Below, piece by piece: positions 1 through 11,230 of a DNA stretch of 64,000 nt. Below the pieces are notes generated by a model. It made no database searches. It had not been told where the DNA came from and saw only the letters and a program-made list of their open reading frames with translations. Source of the DNA: Bubalus kerabau. Lineage: Eukaryota > Chordata > Mammalia > Artiodactyla > Bovidae. Every line of letters starts with the position of its first letter. The first letter of the stretch is position 1. The DNA lies in NCBI RefSeq assembly GCF_029407905.1, contig NC_073645.1:46067501-46131500 (forward strand), written 5' to 3'. The translations under genes and the position numbers were made by a program.

Positions 1-2209
1 CAGACTGCACTCAAGGGCCCTGCCTCTGTTTTCTTGGGTTGGGGGCAGGCAGGCCACATTTCTGGGTCCCTGCTCTCTGCTTTTAAACCATCTTCCTTGC
101 TCTCCAAAGGGACACCTGTTTGTAACCAGACTGCCTGATTCTGAGGATCCTGGAGGGGAAGTGGGGCTGGTCCTCTCTGTCTGGGAGCTTAACCCAGGGC
201 TGCAGCATCCATCGGGGCCTTCCAGCAGCCTTGACAAGCAGGTTGTCAGCCCCCTACGGTTTACAGATGTGCCCTCTGAGCCCAGAGAGGTTAGGGATCT
301 GTCACATGCATACACAGGAGTGGCAGGCCCTGGACTCAAGTTCTGATGCTCTTCCATTCCCCCGCCCCAAAGCTGCCAAGGTCGGTAGCAAGCCCACCAT
401 GCACTGGGCTCCTCCCTTCTCTGCAGAACTCTTGAGAGGTGTCTGCTCTCTCCTCACATCCTGGGGGGAAGCTGGGGGCACTGGGGAGCTTCTTCCCTTG
501 AAGTGGAAGGATGGAGCAAAAGAGGACTTTACAGCTGCCCCCTGACACCCCTCTCCCTTTACTCCACACCTACAACAGATTGTGTTTGAGATGCCCAGGG
601 ACCTCAGAATCCTAGACTGGGATACTGGGGTCAAAGGGACTTTTAAGGGACTTGGGAAAACAACTCTGCTGAGAAGGGGACCGATTGGCCTCAGCGAGTG
701 GGAACCCAGGCTGGGGCCAGGCTAGCCAGGGGCAGTGGGGAAGACGGAAGGGTTGCCAAGACACTGATCAGGTTCCAGCCAAGAAGGCGGCAACTCAAGG
801 CAGGCTCCAGGCTGGGCTAAAACCTGGAGCACTGAGCAGGGAAGCTGAGGCCGCCCCCCGCCCCGCCCCCCGCTGCCCAGGAGGGCAGAGCACGCCATCA
901 CCTTAGGGCGGGGAGAGGCTGTGTGACTCTGTGAGCAGTTACCCAGGGCTCATAGCCAGCACATTACAAGGCAGGCCAGCAACACTCTCCCAAGTGCTGC
1001 CACGCTGTCTGGGGGTGGGGGGCTGATACAGCTGCAGGGAGAAACCCCAGGGGACCATCATCAGGAGGACTGGGGACCGGCAGGGAGAGAGCACTCCTCC
1101 CTCTTCTCCTTCCCCTCTTTGGCCTCCTGGTTTCCCTTTCACACCTCTTCCAACCTCCCTGTGCTTCCTGGATTTCAGGTCACAGGCCAAAATCCTCTAT
1201 GCTGTTTAGTCCCTGGAGGACTGAAACGAACACATAAACTAGGAAATAAGGAGAAGAATGGGCAGCCTGGAAGTCAGGAGCAAAGGAAGAAAAAGATATG
1301 GATGGAAATATAATAGCTCAAGAAATTAAATAAGGAAAAATGTCTTTTGAAATAACATCATTGGTGGCATTTCACTCAGCATCTTGGGACTTCCCTGCAG
1401 ACCCTCTGGCGGAAGCTAGTCCTTTTTTTTTTTTTTTTTCCTGCAGTTACATTGCCAAATCTCTTCAGAGTCACTGATATTTCTAGTTAGCCTCAGGCAG
1501 GAACTTGGAAATTCCTAGATATGAAACATTAACATGGGCACATGCCCTTTTCTTACAGCGAGAACAAGCTAAAATGGAGAATTTGAAATTCACCAGCCGT
1601 GTGATCTTTTCTCCTGCCCCACGTGGCTCAAGGGGCGGATGGTTCCATTCATCTACTGTACATATGTTGATGGCCACTACTTCCCTGGCTTGGTCTTGAA
1701 AAGAAGGCACCATTTAAACTTCCTGGAATATTTTTGCATATTTTCAACATTTGTAAACTTCCCACCCCATCAGTCAGTTTAATTCCACCATTTGTCATCT
1801 CAGAAGAAAGAACAAAAGCATTGTTCCAATAAGAATTACCTGGATGGAGCCAGGCTGGGAAGACAGATGACAGAGCCATGATTACCCGCAGGTATCAGCG
1901 CGGATCTCCAGGCAGGGAGTGCGGCTGACTGTTGTTGGGGGCGGGGAACAAACTGGTAACCCCCCAGCCAGCAGCACTGCAGACCTGCCAAGACTGTTGA
2001 AGTCACAAGGGCCCAGGGACCAGGTGCCAGGTGTCTCAGGGAGGGTCTGGCTACAGGATGAGTTACCTTCCAGGTAGCTGAGTGGGGACCTTTTCTGTGA
2101 GAGGAGAGACTCCCTCAACCCAAACTTGGGCATTTCCTAGGCCCAGCCACAGGTAAAGACAATTCTAAGGTGGGTCCTTGGCCCTTCCCCTGGAACTTCA
2201 TCATCTCAG
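1..2209. other. Unique non-coding sequence
   Basis: No repeat or exon recognised. The GC-rich left part has a C-rich run near 853-880. A run of 17 T at 1423-1439 is followed by CCTGCAG, which resembles a splice acceptor but has no convincing exon after it. The longest open frame (302-634, minus, 110 codons) has no domain I can recognise and is treated as chance. Confidence 0.6.
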
Positions 2210-2656
2210 CAGTATAGATAGATTTCGACATTGCCCATTTGATTCCAGACCACCATGATAAAGTAAATACTACAAAGAAGAAAGTCGCGTAAATTTTTTT
2301 TGATTTCTTATTGCACACAGAAGTTATGTTCGCAATACACTATAGGGTATTAAGTGTGCAATAGCATACATATGTCTAAAAAATCCCCCAACGTACGTAT
2401 CTTAATTTAAAAATACTTTATTGCTAAAAATTGCCAGCCATCATCTGAGCCTTCAGAAAATCTTCATCTTTTTGCTGGTGGGGGATTTGAAATATTTCAA
2501 GAATTATAAAAATGTGACACAGAGACACAAACTGAGCAAATGCTGCTGGAAAAATGGTGTCAATAGACTTGCTTGACCCAGGGTTGCCACAACCTTCAAT
2601 TTGTTAAAAAAAAAAAAGGCAATATCTGCGGAGCACAGTAAAAAGAGGTCTGCCTG
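2210..2656 (+). mobile_element. Tigger-type (TcMar) DNA transposon, internally deleted
   Basis: The left part resembles the 5' end of Tigger1: a TTCCAGACCACC motif after the terminal repeat, then TTAAGTGTGCAATAGCAT and TACTTTATTGCTAAAAA. The right part resembles the 3' end, with GTTGCCACAACCTTCAATTTG and a terminal stretch ending near 2656 that is roughly complementary to the left end. About 450 bases remain of an element normally over 2 kb, so the transposase region is gone. No TA target duplication is visible at the estimated ends. Confidence 0.8.
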
Positions 2657-2773
2657 CAATCACTTTTTAATACCTTATTGTAAATTGATGACTGCAAAGA
2701 AGCATTTGGATCCTACCCCCGGGGCCTTAAAAGCAAAATAAAGAAAGCACATATTTGACAAATACTCTTCCGT

Positions 2774-2936
2774 GAAAGGGGGCAACAGAGAATGAGACAG
2801 TTGGATGGCATCACCGAATCAATGGACACGAGTCTGAGCAAATTCTGGGAGGTGGTGAAGGACAGGGAAGCTGGTGTGCTGCAGTCCAAGGGGTTGCAAA
2901 CAGTCGGATGTGACTTGGTGACTGAACAACAACAAC
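2774..2936 (+). mobile_element. BovB LINE 3' end, 5'-truncated
   Basis: Sense-strand 3' terminus of the ruminant BovB (RTE-type) LINE. It contains GATGGCATCACCGAATCAATGG and the terminal GACTGAACAAC followed by (AAC)n. Only the last codons of the reverse-transcriptase frame and the short 3' tail remain. Substitutions and small gaps against the other copies here mark it as an old insertion. Confidence 0.88.
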
Positions 2937-4233
2937 TTCTGTGAAAAGAAAAGCAAGATGGCAGAACTTGAAGACACATCACAAGGAGACAGGAAGGGTC
3001 CTGGGGGAGGAAATGGGGGCCTGGCCTCTCCCCTCAGCTCTGCTCCCAACCAGCCAGGGAAACCTTAAGAACCTCATTCCATTTCTAGATTTCTCTTCTG
3101 CATTTGCTTACATGTAAGTTTGTGCCATTTACTGAGCCCTTTACTCGATGTGTAGCTGGTGCAGACAGCTGAGGCTCCGGGTGCAACTTGAGACCCAGCC
3201 TCTGCCTTCTGCCTCCCCAGGCTGGTTACAGCACAGACTTCTCTCTGCTGCTGTGGAGGGCACATGCGCTGTCAGCAGCCTTGAGAACACCCTCCTCGGT
3301 TGTCCTGGGTCACAGAGAGACTGGCACAGATAAAGCTTACCATGCTAAGGCCAGCTATAGGATCCCTGTGGATTCCCAGTGCGGCATAAGAGGGTGGTGT
3401 CTGACCTCAGAGCAGTGAGTATGGAAAAGAGAGAGCAGGGCTAGATGTACCCCCAAATTCTCAGGGCCTTGGTTTCCCCATCAGAGCTGTGGAGTAACCA
3501 TGTCTTCCTGATCAGGAGACCCAGCTGAAGGACAGGGAAGGTCAAAGATAAGAACTGATTTGGAAGTGATCAGCTATGGATACACAGGCATGTCTAGCCC
3601 TCTGAGGGTGTGAAGGTAAATCCTGACTCTGCATAGAAGGACGGAGTTTTGATGTTTGACTCTTGCACATAAAACCTATTTTATAAAGCTCTTTAAGGAA
3701 TCAAAAGCTCTGACTAAATGCAAGCAGAAAAAAAAGGCAGGTTGCCAGCCTCCTAAAGAGATCAGTTAACAGTGGTTGGAAGGAAAAAACTTAGAAAAAG
3801 TAAGAAATAGGGAAGGCATAGGCTCTCTTTCGTAACTTTTCAGGAAAACTGCCTCTTATTATGAATTTGTTGTTCAGCTGCTGCTTCACCAGCCAAGCTC
3901 AGGGAGGTGAGAGCCCCAGGGGTCACCCCAGAGCCAGGGTGGAGAGGAACAGCAACCCGCCCGCCACAAGATAAGCAGTGAAGGTGCCTCCTCCCAAGGG
4001 ATCCAAGTGGATCGGTGCACTGACAAAGGCTTTTATCCCAGCGTCCCTGTGGCCCAGATGCTTCCTGCAGCCCTTGAAAGAAGCTGTGCACAAAGACAGG
4101 CTTTGACTAAGCAGCGACTCTTGATAACTGGAGTATTTGACAAGGTACCTGCTTGATCCTATACATTTGTAATTCCTTAGCTTCTATTCTAAATTGCCAA
4201 TTACTTTCTTTGTTTATGGTGGTTGGAGATTCG
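2937..4233. other. Unique non-coding sequence
   Basis: No repeat, exon or RNA gene recognised. Short open frames up to 83 codons occur on both strands without any recognisable motif. An A-rich run lies at about 3729-3737. Confidence 0.5.
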
Positions 4234-4428
4234 TTTGTTTTTATTTTTTAATGCAGCTGGGGTATAGTTGCTTAACAATGTTGTGTTAGTTTCTGCTATA
4301 CAGCAAAGTGAATTACTAATAGCTGTATGTATACGTATATCCCCTCCCTCTTGGATCTCCCTCCCACCCATCTAGGTTATCTCAGAGCACCAAGCTGAGC
4401 TCCCTGTGCTATACAGCAACTTCCCATT
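4234..4428 (-). mobile_element. Ruminant L1 3' end (antisense), left part
   Basis: Reads as the reverse complement of the ruminant L1 3' untranslated region: T-rich start, then GTATAGTTGCTTAAC, TTGTGTTAGTTTCTGCTATAC and CTCCCTGTGCTATACAGCA. The element is cut at 4428 by a BovB insertion and resumes at 4767. The 12-base target duplication is at 4417-4428 and 4767-4778. Confidence 0.85.
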
Positions 4429-4766
4429 GTTCAGTTCAGTTCAATTTCTCAGTCGTGTCCGACTCTTTGCAATCCCATGGACTGCAACATGCCAAGCCTC
4501 CCTGTCCATCACCAACTCCCGCAGTTTACTCAAACTCATGCCCATTGAGTCGGTGATGCCATCCAACCATCTCATCCTCTGTAGCCCCCTTCTCCTCCCA
4601 TCTTCAATCTTTCCCAGCATCAGGGTATTTTCCAACGAGTCAGTTCTTCACATCAGGTGGCCAAAATATTGGAGTTTCAGCTCAGCATCAGTCCTTCCAA
4701 TGAATACGCAGGACTGATCTCCTTTAGGATGGACTGGTTGGATCTCCTTGCTGTCCAAGGGACTCT
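4429..4766 (-). mobile_element. BovB LINE 3' end inserted in L1
   Basis: Antisense BovB fragment of 338 bases. It starts with the tandem GTTCA repeats that form the BovB 3' terminus and is 5'-truncated just after the region read as CTGTCCAAGGGACTCT. It is flanked by CAACTTCCCATT (4417-4428) and CAACTTCCCACT (4767-4778), a 12-base target duplication with one mismatch. This proves insertion into the surrounding L1. On the minus strand a 64-codon frame of the BovB C-terminal region (4441-4635) is still open. Confidence 0.95.
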
Positions 4767-4876
4767 CAACTTCCCACTAGCTATCTGTTTTACACATAGC
4801 ACTGTAAGTATGTCAATCCCAGCCTCCCAATTCATCCCACCCCTCTTCGCCCACCCCACCGCATGTCCACACAAGA
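4767..4876 (-). mobile_element. Ruminant L1 3' end (antisense), right part
   Basis: Continuation of the interrupted L1. After the duplicated target it reads AGCTATCTGTTTTACACAT and then a CCCACC-rich stretch. This is the order expected from the ruminant L1 3' region read backwards. The element is 5'-truncated near 4876. Confidence 0.8.
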
Positions 4877-5902
4877 TTTCCTTTATCTTTGTTTTAACAG
4901 AGGAGAATTCTATTATTTTCAAAATATCATATTTACTGAATCGTATCTGGAAGAAATGAGCAAGTTTTACATCTTAGAAACGCATCCTTACAAGGTGTAG
5001 GTAAATATTGAAACACGACATTGTCATTGTTTGTGTATTTAGAAGCTTGTTTCCTGACTCCTCTGAACGACGGCTTCCCTCATGAAGCATCAGCCAAGCC
5101 CCAGCACATCAGCACATTCTGAGCCATCTGAAAAGGGCTGCGCAAAGCCGACTGGCAGAAAATGTCACTCACACACGGCTGGGAAATGAAGAAACATGGA
5201 CCTGCCCAGTTAATTCCAAATACTGTCACTGTTTGGATGACACATCTTGGGGGAGGACATTTCTCTCCTTCTCAGAGTGCAAATCATCCCGTTAGTCCTG
5301 TCCAGCTCCCCGAGACAAGGTAGCAGTGCTTCCACGAGTTAAATGACTGGATGGCCCAGGGAACATCCCCAGGGACTTGGGGTGACCTGGAAGCAGAGTT
5401 TGGATTCTGAGTGACGTGTGCAGGGGCTGTCTCAACAGGGTTGGCTCGTATCCTGCCATCAGTAGAGAACTCAGATGATGAGCCTGTGGGTTAACCTGCC
5501 AGAGGAGTCTGGTCACTGCTCAAGTTCATATCCAAGGTCCTGGATCAAGAAGCACCCGGGCCACTCACACCTGTCCATCCCATGGGACACAGCTCACCCT
5601 GACTCTACAGCGCTGACTGTTTGGAGGCACAGCCCCCTGGGCTCCTTCCACTCTACATGCCAGCCTCTCTGTGCTGCAGCTGCCAGGGGGCTGGTCTCTG
5701 TTTTGAAAGAGGAAAAACAATCCTGTCTGTCTCCCCTTTTAGATCATGACCCCTCAAGGGGAGGCATCCCTCACAACCCAAAGCCTACCAACCCGAATAG
5801 AGGTCAGCTATTGGCTTTATAAACTTTGGTCTATACAGCCAGCTAATAATCTGTTTCCAAAGGTCTTTCAACTCTTATACTTGATTTCCTGTACCTACCA
5901 AT
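4877..5902. other. Unique non-coding sequence
   Basis: AT-rich left part (4877-5060) and more GC-rich right part. Open frames of up to 115 codons (5475-5822, plus) have no recognisable domain. I see no repeat or exon. Confidence 0.5.
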
Positions 5903-6209
5903 TAAATCAGTCAGTCCTAAAAGAAATCAACCCAACCCTTCAGATTGGAAGAACTGATGCTGAAGCTGAAGTTCCAATATTCTGGCCACGTGATGCAAAG
6001 AGCCAACTCATTGGGAAAGACCTTGATGCTGGGAAAGATTGAGGGCAGGAGGAGAAGGGAATGACAGAGGATGAGATGGTTGGATGGCATCACCGACTCA
6101 ATGGACTTGAGTTTGAGCAAACTCTGGGAGTTGGTGATGGACAGGGAAGCCTGGCTTTCTGTAGCCCATGGGGTCACAAAGAGTTGGACACTACTTAGTG
6201 ACTGAACAC
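5903..6209 (+). mobile_element. BovB LINE 3' end, 5'-truncated
   Basis: Sense BovB starting in the region read as CAGTCCTAAAAGAAATC. It continues through GAGATGGTTGGATGGCATC and ends at GTGACTGAACACT. The antisense strand is open for 135 codons (5917-6324, minus), a recurring property of this BovB segment and not a gene. Confidence 0.93.
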
Positions 6210-6394
6210 TAAGAATGGAGATTTTGCCTGTTTTGTTCACTATTATTTCTTTGCATCTAGAGTAGCATCTGAGTAGTGTGCAACTCATTGTGGCCCAGTG
6301 GGCTGTAGCTGACCCCATGGACACCGGGCTCCCATGTCCTCCACTATTTCCCAGAGTTTTCTTTTAGCAACTGAACAACAAACTTTCACACAGC

Positions 6395-6452
6395 AGTGAC
6401 TTCCATTCATTCAAAAAATATTCAGTGAGTTTGTACTACAGATACTCTTCTA
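6395..6452 (-). repeat. MIR/L2-like remnant
   Basis: CATTCATTCAAAAAATATTCAGTGAG followed by CTACAGATACTCTTCTAG resembles the reverse-complemented end shared by MIR and L2 repeats (ATTCATTCAACAAATATTTATTGAG type). Very short, so family assignment is uncertain. Confidence 0.4.
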
Positions 6453-6514
6453 GCTTCCCTGTCCTTCACCATCTCCCAGAGTTTGCTCAAACTCATGTCC
6501 ATTGAGTCAGTGAT
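6453..6514 (-). mobile_element. Short BovB fragment (antisense)
   Basis: Sixty bases matching the interior of the BovB 3' region in antisense (CATCTCCCAGAGTTTGCTC, then CATGTCCATTGAGTCAGTGAT). Neither BovB end is present, so this is a fragment left by deletion or rearrangement. Confidence 0.75.
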
Positions 6515-6549
6515 ATAGTGAAATCTGCTATATTGCCATAGTTTGCTAA

Positions 6550-6741
6550 TAAATCATCTTCACTCTCTTAGGATAAACCCAACTTGATGATTATGCATTA
6601 TTATTTTATAGGTATTGATACATTCAAATTGCTAGTGTACTGTTAGGACTTTTAAGCATGCAAACTTGTGAGAAACGTTACTCAGTGATTTGCCTTCTCA
6701 TACTGTCCTCTGGTTTTATTATCAAGGTTAATAATAGCACT
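6550..6741 (-). mobile_element. L1 (old), inverted 5' segment
   Basis: Reads as antisense of the L1 ORF2 reverse-transcriptase region (GATAAACCCAACTTGATGAT, then CTCTGGTTTTATTATCAAGG). It directly abuts a sense L1 segment that begins at a point just downstream in L1 coordinates. This head-to-head arrangement is the known signature of 5' inversion by twin priming. Confidence 0.65.
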
Positions 6742-8090
6742 ATATTAAGAGATTAAAGAAAAACCATATTAGAATCTCATTAAGAGCAGAAAAAGACATT
6801 AGATAAAATTTAACACCCATTCATGATAAAAAAAATTCTTAGAAATCTAGAAAAAGATAGTATTACTTATTCTGAGAGAATAAATCAAAAATCTACATAA
6901 ACATCACATTGGACAGTAGAGCATTTAAAAGTGTTCCTTTTAGAATGATGAATAAGGCAAGTTTATGATCACTGCTTTTTTAAAATTTTATGATTGTTGC
7001 TTCTATTCAATGGAAAAAGTTGAATATAAGAGTAAAGGATTGACTCTTAGATAAATGGTGCTAGGAAAATCGATTATGGAGAAAAATGGATCCTCTCTCA
7101 GATTATTTGGAGGAAAAAAGACAACAAAAATAAATAACAAAAGAAAAAAATAGAAGTTGACTACATTAAAAAAAAAAAAAAAAAACTTCTGCTCATCAAA
7201 GATACCATAAACAGAAAACGGCAAACCACAAACAGGAAAAAGATATTTTATTTACAGTTCATTCATAAACACATATATGCATATAACCAAAAAAGTATCA
7301 TCCAAATGAATTTTTTTAATTTATCAAAATATTTTTAAAAGCCTTTAGAGGCAAAAATGAAACATGAACAGAAGTTATCATCAAGCATTTTGCAGAAGAA
7401 GGAAGATGGCAGTCCACTTGGAATCAGGGAATGACAAATCAAAACCACAATGGGACTTCATTTCACATTCATTGGTTGTCAAAAATCTTTCAAATGTGTT
7501 ATTAGAAAGTTTAGACAACCTTGTAGACTGGAGGAAATTTTCTTTACATATCATTAATGAGTGCATAAACTTCTCCAACCATTTGGCAAATTATCTGGCA
7601 ATACCTAGTGTAACTGAAAGCGTGATCACCCTGTGATTTGTAATTCCTCTTCTGCAGGATGCCCTTGAAGAGCTCTTGCCCATGTGCCCAAGGAGATGTG
7701 TTCACAGTGTTCATAGCAGTAAGATTTGTAATAGCGAAAAAAGAGAAATCAACTTACACGTCCGTCAACAAGAAGATAGATGTGAACACACCCGTGTGCA
7801 CGCGCTTGCTAGAATACTGTGTCGTACTGAACATGAGAGACCTGTGGCCACCTGCACTAACGTGAAACATCTCAGAATCATGATACTGGGCACACATTGC
7901 AGACTGTGGAAGAGCACAGAGATTATGACATTTATACGAAGTTTTAAAACACTCTAAGCCACAATGCATATTGCTTAGGCATACGTACATACACTCATGG
8001 CAAACGTACAAAGATCTTTATAGAAATGATAAAACAGTGAATTCAGAATGATGGTTACCTGGGAGAAGAGCACCAGGATTAGGAAGGGGT
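6742..8090 (+). mobile_element. L1 (old, L1M-like) ORF2 and 3' remnant
   Basis: Sense L1 remnant. Recognisable landmarks are AAATTTAACACCCATTCATGATAAAA near 6806, AAATGGTGCTAGGAAAA near 7053, CTTCTGCTCATCAAAGATACC near 7187, AATCAAAACCACAATGGGA near 7438 and GTTCATAGCAGTAAGATTTG near 7709. The ORF2 frame is destroyed by stops and deletions (one gap falls between about 6960 and 7040). An A-rich tract lies at 7167-7184. L1-like sequence may continue after the SINE at 8091-8302 to about 8390. Confidence 0.75.
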
Positions 8091-8302
8091 GACTTCCTTG
8101 GTGGCTCAGACAGGAAAGCATCTGTCTACAATGCGGGAGACCCGGGTTCGATCCCTGGGTCGGGAAGATCCCTTGGAGAAGGAAATGCAACCCACTCCAG
8201 TACTCTTGCCTGGAAAATTCCATGGATGGAGGAGCCTGGTAGGCTACAGTCCATAGGGTCGCAAAGAGTTGGACATGACTGAGCGACTTCACTTCACTTC
8301 AC
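8091..8302 (+). mobile_element. Bov-tA SINE
   Basis: Complete tRNA-Glu-derived head with a perfect B-box-like GGTTCGATCC at 8145-8154, followed by the BovB-derived Bov-A body (CAACCCACTCCAGTACTCTTG, GGTCGCAAAGAGTTGGACATGACTG) and a (CTTCA)n tail. It has inserted near the 3' end of the old L1. Confidence 0.95.
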
Positions 8303-8414
8303 AGAGAGCCTTGTCGTGTTGATTGACTTCATTTCTTAAGCTTAGTAGGATATTCTTTATAACCCTTGAATGCAGACATTTTGTTTTAAAATTGAGGGGG
8401 AAAGCTATGAGAAT

Positions 8415-8850
8415 CAGACGAAGAAGGGAGGAAGAGTATTCTGGGTCCTAGAACCTAGGAGGAGGAAGGAACATGAGCAAAGACGCTGAGAAGGCAGAGC
8501 AGGGGAACCAGAAGAAACATATGTTTAAAGCACACACGGAGAGGGGACGGTTAAAGTGAGGGCTGCAGATGCTGTGGGAGGAACAGACCGCGCAGTAATC
8601 TTGAATGCCAGGCCAAGGAGCCAGGAAATTATCCTGAAAGCTACAGGGAATTATTTAAGGGTATTAAGTGGGTAAGTGATTCAGTCCTCTGAGCCTTTTG
8701 GAAAGGCCATTCTCATGGCAGTGTGGAGGATGGATTGGATGGAAATGGGGCAGGGGGGGGTGTGTTCTGGTTGCAGAGGACCCGATAGGAGGCTGGGGAG
8801 TGGTCTATACCAGAAGCAAGGGGACTCTGGGATAGAGCCAGTCGCAATGG
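8415..8850 (+). repeat. Unassigned ancient mammalian repeat, copy 1
   Basis: The order of motifs matches a dispersed mammalian repeat seen elsewhere in this window: GAGTATTCTGGG, then GAACATGAGCAAAGACGCTGAG, then a GCCAAGGAGCC stretch, then GGGTAAGTGATTCAGTC, then GTGGAGGATGGATTGGATGG and GATAGGAGGCTGGGGAGTGG. I recognise the pattern but cannot name the family with certainty. Confidence 0.45.
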
Positions 8851-9540
8851 GGAGAGAGAAGCTGTCTAAATACTAAGTATCCAATGCCCATTTCCAAAGA
8901 CTTCTAATGCCTGCGGTGCACCCACGTGGAAATGACTGCTCAGCGTGCAGCTGCCTTAAAGTTCACAAAGGCTCCAACCTTCTTCCCATGTGTTGCTAGA
9001 GACAGCTTAGAGTGGCAGGTTCCAATGAGCTTGGCCGAGCTCTGCTGGCCTCCGATGCTGTAATGACGTGCTGATTGGTATTTGGAATGGACAGTGTGAG
9101 CTGCTCACGTTGTCAGGTCATTGCTGAATCTGAGTGATGGCCTTTCTGCTCCCTTCTTCCTAATGAGTGCACACACTTGAGAGCTTAACAGAGAGCAGTT
9201 GTGTCTCAGGACCAACGGGCTTCCAGCAGAACAAAGCACTCCAAGGAATTAGTGATTTTTGGCTTTTATTAGCCGTGTTGACAACTCTGGAAAAGGAAAT
9301 TTGAAATTTTGAGTTATTTCCAGATTGGCTGAATTGTAAGAGTAATTGCAAAGCAAAGTCACAGAATCCCAGATGTTTAATCTCAAGCCCATGGAGAAAG
9401 CAGATCCTATACCACGGAGTTCAATAGAAGGATTTTAGTATGGAGAACCACTTATAAGATGCAGGAAGAGCAGAAGGAACAAAGAGGATGGTGAGTCCCC
9501 CTGGAGATTAGCAGCAACAGGCAGCTGCTACCAACCCTGG
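8851..9540. other. Unique non-coding sequence
   Basis: No repeat or exon recognised. Open frames of up to 63 codons carry no known motif. Confidence 0.5.
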
Positions 9541-9755
9541 GTCTTCCCAGGTGGCCCAGTGGTAAAGGATCAGCCTGCCAGTGCAGGAGACACGGGAGAT
9601 AGGGTTTGATCTCTGGGTCGGGAAGATCCCCTGGAGAAGGAAATGGCAATATACGCCAGTATTACTGCCTGAAAAATCCCATGGACAGAGGAGCCTGGCA
9701 GGCTACAGTCCATGGGGCTGCGAAGAGTCAGACACGACTGAGCAACTGAGCACTA
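9541..9755 (+). mobile_element. Bov-tA SINE
   Basis: tRNA-derived head (CAGGTGGCCCAGTGGTAAAG) with a short insertion (GGGAGATA) before the B-box region at about 9595-9605. The Bov-A body follows and ends in GCAACTGAGCACTA. The Bov-A half is well preserved. Confidence 0.93.
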
Positions 9756-10329
9756 ATCCTAGAGGAGAGGCCAAGGAGGGAAGGTAGGTGTCCCAGAGTC
9801 CAGGAGGGGGTGCCATAGAGGGAAGCAGGATCCAGACTACAGGGAGATGGAGCAGCTGCTGGAGATGAGATGGTCCCTGAAGCAGAGGAAGCCTGGGGGC
9901 TACAGATACCTGGCTTCTCCTTCCTCCCACTTTCCAATCTGCTGCCAGCTCCTGCCAACCGCTGAACATAACCAAGAGCCAATGGCAAGCAAGCCCAGAA
10001 ACACATTTCCCAGTCCCCTTCCCAGGGCTTTGTGATGTATTATAGCAGGGCAGGGGGACAAAGGGGCTAGATCGTAGGGCAAACAAGCCAATGGCTGGGA
10101 TGGGAAGCAATGTTGAGTCAAGATCCATATGCTGACAGGGTGAGCCATGCAAAGACCTGGGGAAGAGAATTCCCACCACAGGAACGCAGAGCAGGCAGTC
10201 AGGAATGGCCACACTGGTCTCCTCGTCATCGTCCAGGCTTGTCACTGGCACTGGTCATCTGGTTGACCCTCCTCGTGATTCCCTTTTGCCACTTTTTCTA
10301 CTTCTGTTGGGTTTTCAGGATTTCATCAT
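9756..10329. other. Unique non-coding sequence
   Basis: GC-rich, no exon recognised. The 182-codon minus-strand frame 9703-10251 crosses the border of the SINE at 9541-9755, has no domain, and is regarded as chance. Confidence 0.5.
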
Positions 10330-10570
10330 ATAATTTGAATTCTGTTTAGTATTTTGAACTTTTCCCAAAGAGTTAAGTTTGTTTTAACCTTGTTAATGGT
10401 GGCTTTTGCTTTGCAAAAGTTTTTTACTGTAATCAAATTTATAAATAAATAAATCTTTTTCAATTGTGGTTTATGTCTAAGTAATTATTTCCTGTCCCAA
10501 GGGTACAACATTATTCTTCAGAGCTATGCTTTTGGAAGTTCATCAGTGTATTCTAGAAATTTATAAATTC
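10330..10570 (-). mobile_element. L1M fragment (antisense)
   Basis: Antisense ORF2 or 3' region of an old L1: TGGTGGCTTTTGCTTTGCAAAAGTTTTTTAC is the typical reverse-strand pattern, followed by CAAATTTATAAATAAATAAATC (microsatellite-like expansion at 10439-10456) and GTTTATGTCTAAGTAATT. No open frame is left. Confidence 0.6.
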
Positions 10571-10581
10571 AAATAGCAGAC

Positions 10582-10738
10582 CAGCGTTGGCAAATTTTTC
10601 TGTAAAAGGCCAGACTGGTCCTCCAGTCTCTTGTAGCTAATCAATTCTGCCATTATAGCCTGCAGTTTCAATAAAACTTTATTCACAAAACAGGTGGAAA
10701 ACCAGATCAGACCCAGGGCCATAGTTTGCTCACCTCTG
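10582..10738 (+). mobile_element. MER5A-type hAT-Charlie transposon
   Basis: A 157-base non-autonomous hAT element. It has CAGCGTTGGCAAATTTTTCTG at the left end, AATAAAACTTTATTCACAAAA near the middle, and a right end CATAGTTTGCTCACCTCTG. The ends form imperfect inverted repeats (CAG..GTTGGCAAA against TTTGCTCACCTCTG). An 8-base target duplication is not evident. Confidence 0.85.
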
Positions 10739-11030
10739 ATCTATACCATCCAGTACTGGAACACTGGCAATTCCTTATGGTCTTTGTAGATACCTCATCA
10801 AATTTACATGTTTGGGCATTTGTATTTGGAATTACACATGAGACAGACTTGGTTTTATTTCTCTGAGCCAAAAATAACTCCTCTTTATTTTGTGCTTGGC
10901 ACTGACCCTGGACAGGTAAGTAGGCTAAGTCATGTGCAAATAAGACCCAAGTTGAACGGCTTAGTTCTTCTGAAAGTTAAATGGCTTTAGACCAAATATT
11001 AACACACTGCCATCAGTTCAGTGATTGTCT

Positions 11031-11230
11031 AGGAAAAGTGTGCTTGGGTTCAGACACTGTGCAGAATTTGCAGGGCCCAGTCCAAAATGAAAACACAGAG
11101 CCCCTTGTTCAAAACTTAAGACTTTTAAGATAGTGACAGGTGGACATGAAACCAAGCATGAGACCCTCTAGGCAAAAACGCCATGCCCACCCATGAAGCC
11201 TGCTCATATCACCTGCGGTGGGGCTGCTTG
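11031..11230. repeat. Probable medium-reiteration repeat, unassigned
   Basis: GCAGGGCCCAGTCCAAAATGAAAA followed by GCCCCTTGTTCAAAACTTAAG resembles a dispersed mammalian element I have met in other loci but cannot name. It carries no coding potential. Confidence 0.3.

Noticed and set aside
1423..1447. T17-CCTGCAG as a splice acceptor
   Set aside because: Following sequence has no convincing exon, donor or polyadenylation context; a T-run next to CTGCAG is common by chance.
9703..10251. 182-codon minus-strand open frame
   Set aside because: Crosses the boundary of a Bov-tA SINE and shows no domain.
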